Source: Triplophysa rosa (lineage: Eukaryota; Chordata; Actinopteri; Cypriniformes; Nemacheilidae). From it: 64,000 bases of DNA. Location: contig NC_079899.1 of the NCBI RefSeq assembly GCF_024868665.1, positions 24,766,072-24,830,071 of the forward strand, written 5' to 3'. Position 1 is the stretch's first letter. The number at the start of each line of letters is the position of its first letter. A program made the position numbers and the translations under genes. Below, one piece after another: positions 63,201 through 64,000 of the stretch. The notes under the pieces were generated by a model, which saw nothing but the letters and a program-made list of their open reading frames with translations, searched no databases and was not told the origin of the DNA.

Positions 63201-63678
63201 TATTCTGTACTTCCTGTCCAAGCGGAATGAAGTTTGGCCTTGGAATGCCGGAGACTTTTGTGCTTTCTTCTAGAGATCCAACAATGTTTCATTTCATGTC
63301 AAACAAAGACAAAAGGCATTGCATTGTTTCTGCATCGACGATCATGTTTCAACTATAAGTTCAATACTTAGGCTTGTGAGCTTGTCAGTACTAAGCTTTA
63401 ATATATGCAATAGTAATCGTGATTCATGCCAAAAATCATCTTCAGAGTTTATGGGTGCAGGTCTTCTGTGTTTGAGTATCTAGCGCCCCCCGCTGGCAGT
63501 CCAGTATATAGCTTGTGTTGAGCTCTGTGTTCTCTTATCATCCAGTCAAGCCCCAGCAGAGCTCCCAGCAGCCCTCGGTGTCCCCACACAGACACAGACT
63601 CGATGGAGAAACCCAAACTCAAAGCTGGAGGATCAGTGGAGAGTCTGAGGAGTTCTCTCAGTGGACAGAGCTCTATGA
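54198..63678 (+). CDS. sash1: SASH1 (SAM and SH3 domain-containing protein 1), N-terminal 13 coding exons, partial
   Basis: Thirteen exons join without any frame break into about 505 codons, roughly the N-terminal two fifths of the protein (human about 1247 residues). In order: an acidic start ([11 protein letters not shown]) and a Trp-rich segment; a coiled region ([29 protein letters not shown]); a basic block ([14 protein letters not shown]); the very conserved [39 protein letters not shown]; a Ser-rich low-complexity exon with [13 protein letters not shown]; the SLY-family [13 protein letters not shown] motif with a likely phosphoserine; [17 protein letters not shown]; and [24 protein letters not shown]1 is a signalling scaffold (TLR4/NF-kB, cell adhesion, pigmentation). 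The SH3 and two SAM domains lie beyond the window. The order stxbp5-samd5-sash1 supports the call. Teleost a/b copy not determined. Confidence 0.96.
54455..54720 (+). repeat. Dispersed repeat R1, copy 2 (sash1 intron 1)
   Basis: Matches 11860-12175: ATAATCTGGATTTGGGTC, AATAATATTGACTTTTGATC, AAATCTGAGCTCAGTTTGAC and GAGAAATATCTGAGACGCAG, with indels. Confidence 0.7.
55593..55721 (+). CDS. sash1: sash1 exon 2
   Basis: The acceptor CCGCTGTAG ends at 55592. [18 protein letters not shown] and [18 protein letters not shown] follow, 43 codons, phase 0 in and out. The donor GCG|GTAAAA is weaker than its neighbours. Confidence 0.93.
55873..55920 (+). CDS. sash1: sash1 exon 3
   Basis: 16 codons, [16 protein letters not shown], between TTTTTCAG and GTGGGT. 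Matches the SPTSLQLRSQI segment of the human protein. Confidence 0.9.
56006..56055 (+). CDS. sash1: sash1 exon 4
   Basis: [16 protein letters not shown], then two bases of the next Arg codon (CG) before GTACGT. The acceptor is TTTTTTCTCAG. Confidence 0.9.
56600..56945 (-). repeat. Dispersed repeat R1, copy 3 (sash1 intron 4)
   Basis: The reverse complement carries GTGTAATTGTTGAAACACATGACG, TTTGATGAGAAATGTTTGAG, AACCTGAGCTCAGTTTGACAC and AGAAATATCTGAGATGCAG in the same order as copy 1. The 122-codon frame at 56453-56821 crosses it and is an artefact. Confidence 0.7.
57352..57389 (+). CDS. sash1: sash1 exon 5 (38 bp)
   Basis: The acceptor TTTATTTCCAG ends at 57351. With the CG carried over it reads [13 protein letters not shown], like KSNSEDSS in human. 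Phase 1 out, at G|GTCAGT. Confidence 0.88.
57587..58155. mobile_element. TTAA element, 569 bp, copy 2 (in sash1 intron 5)
   Basis: TTAA at 57587-57590 and 58152-58155, same strand orientation as 10760-11324 and nearly identical to it along the whole length, including the ends AAAGGGGTCATATGGC and CATATGACCCCTTT. It sits in the intron between exons 5 and 6 without touching splice sites. Confidence 0.92.
58550..58639 (+). CDS. sash1: sash1 exon 6 with tandem (NAGNAG) acceptor
   Basis: The acceptor reads AAACAGCAG, so the exon may start at 58550 or 58553, both in frame, giving SAGRWDG or SGRWDG. The rest is [20 protein letters not shown], the basic block corresponding to WKKKNKYFWQNFRKNQKG of human. 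Phase 1 out at AAAG|GTGCTT. Confidence 0.9.
58730..58842 (+). CDS. sash1: sash1 exon 7 (most conserved block)
   Basis: [20 protein letters not shown] and [18 protein letters not shown] differ from human at only three positions by my memory. Acceptor GTGTCATAG, donor CGG|GTACCA, phase 0 out. Reading past the donor gives an artefactual longer frame. Confidence 0.96.
58983..59084 (+). CDS. sash1: sash1 exon 8
   Basis: [19 protein letters not shown] then TESSFCN, 34 codons, phase 0. The acceptor CATTCTTCAG ends at 58982; donor AAC|GTAAGT. Confidence 0.92.
59119..59330 (-). mobile_element. LINE 3'-end fragment with AGAATC tail
   Basis: AGAATCAGAATCAGAATCAG followed by AGAGCTTTATTGCCAAGTGTG and CACACACAAGGAATTTTCTTTGG is a well-known fish non-LTR 3' end in reverse orientation. 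It lies in sash1 intron 8. The family name is not certain and the right boundary is approximate. Confidence 0.7.
59331..59924. other. sash1 intron 8, C-rich stretch
   Basis: 59505-59580 is unusually rich in C (CACCCACCCACC, CCCCCGGGCCC). The frames over it carry no conserved motif. No exon seen. Confidence 0.4.
59925..60160 (-). pseudogene. L2-like LINE fragment, reverse transcriptase thumb
   Basis: The minus strand reads [16 protein letters not shown] then [18 protein letters not shown], the same thumb region as at 37380-37629 but a different subfamily. It ends in a 3' terminus (CAGCACTTTGGTCAACC, GTGCTTTATAAATAAA). Strongly 5'-truncated, in sash1 intron 8. Confidence 0.85.
60161..61369. 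other. sash1 intron 8, unique AT-rich sequence
   Basis: No exon or element recognised. Confidence 0.4.
61370..61631. mobile_element. Angel-like TTAA MITE (sash1 intron 8)
   Basis: TTAA at 61370 and 61628. Left end AAAGGGACAGTTCACCCC, core GCAGAACACAAAAGAAGATATTTTGAAG with its mirror CTCAAAATATCCTCATTTGTGTTCC. About 105 bp upstream of exon 9. Confidence 0.85.
61737..61869 (+). CDS. sash1: sash1 exon 9
   Basis: The acceptor CCTGTGCAG ends at 61736. [18 protein letters not shown], then [20 protein letters not shown]; human has [19 protein letters not shown]. Phase 1 out at AAGG|GTGAGT. Confidence 0.95.
62356..62738 (+). CDS. sash1: sash1 exon 10 (large Ser-rich exon)
   Basis: The acceptor TTTCCTCCAG ends at 62355. 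127 codons with [24 protein letters not shown] and [16 protein letters not shown]. The middle ([20 protein letters not shown]) is low-complexity and not conserved. Phase 0 out at GGA|GTGAGT. Confidence 0.94.
62813..62887 (+). CDS. sash1: sash1 exon 11 (SLY-family motif)
   Basis: [20 protein letters not shown] then SCDPS, 25 codons. The Ser of RTCSFGG follows an R-x-x-S kinase/14-3-3-type motif and lies at the conserved SLY-family position. Acceptor CTTGTTACAG; donor TCA|GTAAGG. Confidence 0.95.
63028..63153 (+). CDS. sash1: sash1 exon 12
   Basis: [20 protein letters not shown] then [20 protein letters not shown]. It lacks the KEGDFVYKEVIK insert known from human, which may be encoded by another exon or lost. 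Acceptor GACCTGTAG, donor CAG|GTAACT, phase 0. Confidence 0.95.
63546..63678 (+). CDS. sash1: sash1 exon 13, last in window
   Basis: The acceptor TTATCATCCAG ends at 63545. A Ser/Pro-rich start, then [19 protein letters not shown] and SGQSSM, ending one base into the next codon at A|GTAAGT. The following exons (SH3, SAM) are outside the window. Confidence 0.94.
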
Positions 63679-64000
63679 GTAAGTGTGTGCGTGACCAGAT
63701 GTCCCCACAAAGGTCATAAAACTTAAGATCACCTTCTTTATGGCAAGCAGCCAGCGGTCCTCACGAGGGAAACCGATTATTTATCATACTAAACTATGCT
63801 TATCAAAAAATACCAATAGGTATAAAAACAATCGAGGGCCCATAAAAATATGTCCCCACAAAGATATCAATACCCGTTTGTTTTGACCTTGTGGGAACTT
63901 TATGAGAACACAAGTTTATGTATAATTCTCGTTGTTTTTTAATGTAAAAACGCAGGGTGTTTTTTGTGGGTTTAGTTTTAGAGGATGGACTATACAGTTT

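Noticed and set aside
62841..63292. Minus-strand frames of 126 and 105 codons
   Set aside because: They lie antisense to sash1 exons 11-12 and introns and have no known motif; shadows of real coding sequence.

Overview
The window is vertebrate genomic DNA, almost certainly from a teleost and most likely a cyprinid or close relative. Three genes lie in the same orientation with GT/AG introns. They sit in AT-rich sequence packed with fish-type short transposons: TTAA-target MITEs with ends like AAAGGGATAGTTCACCC, 8-bp-target hAT MITEs, a tRNA-headed SINE and L2-like LINE debris. There is no bacterial, phage or plasmid content, no CRISPR and no operon. The gene order stxbp5 - samd5 - sash1, all on the plus strand, is the order I know from human 6q24, so this is a conserved vertebrate block. 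Teleosts often keep two copies of such genes, and I cannot say which copy (a or b) this is.

Layout: 1-534 holds the last three coding exons of stxbp5 (tomosyn, R-SNARE tail), followed by a long AT-rich 3' UTR to perhaps 3.7 kb. Then come a CpG-containing patch (4640-5095), a pile of nested MITEs (5.3-6.2 kb), a SINE (6227-6375) and, only about 30 bp after the SINE, the SAM-domain exon of samd5 (6406-6888). I did not find the short last exon expected for SAMD5. From 6.9 to 54.2 kb there is no protein-coding exon I can defend. This stretch holds many transposon copies, several with intact target-site duplications, a roughly 24-bp minisatellite, simple repeats, a 5'-truncated L2-like LINE with a broken reverse transcriptase, and some unique stretches that could be regulatory. 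From 54198 to 63678 there are 13 coding exons of sash1, about 505 codons, covering the N-terminal part through the region matching the SLY-family motif. The SH3 and SAM exons must lie beyond the right edge.

How the genes relate: tomosyn is an inhibitory SNARE-binding protein of exocytosis, SAMD5 a small SAM-domain protein, and SASH1 a large SLY/SH3/SAM scaffold. They are neighbours by synteny, not a pathway unit. The most interesting gene-level point is that the samd5 SAM exon ends in phase 0, exactly like the first sash1 coding exon, so it could splice in frame onto sash1 exon 2. A further possible seven-codon first exon at about 50.05 kb has the same phase. I saw no previously undescribed biological system. 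The other notable items are transposon structures: perfect 8-bp duplications, a 931-bp foldback element, a near-identical pair of 565/569-bp TTAA elements with a chimeric third copy, and a three-copy dispersed repeat I cannot name.
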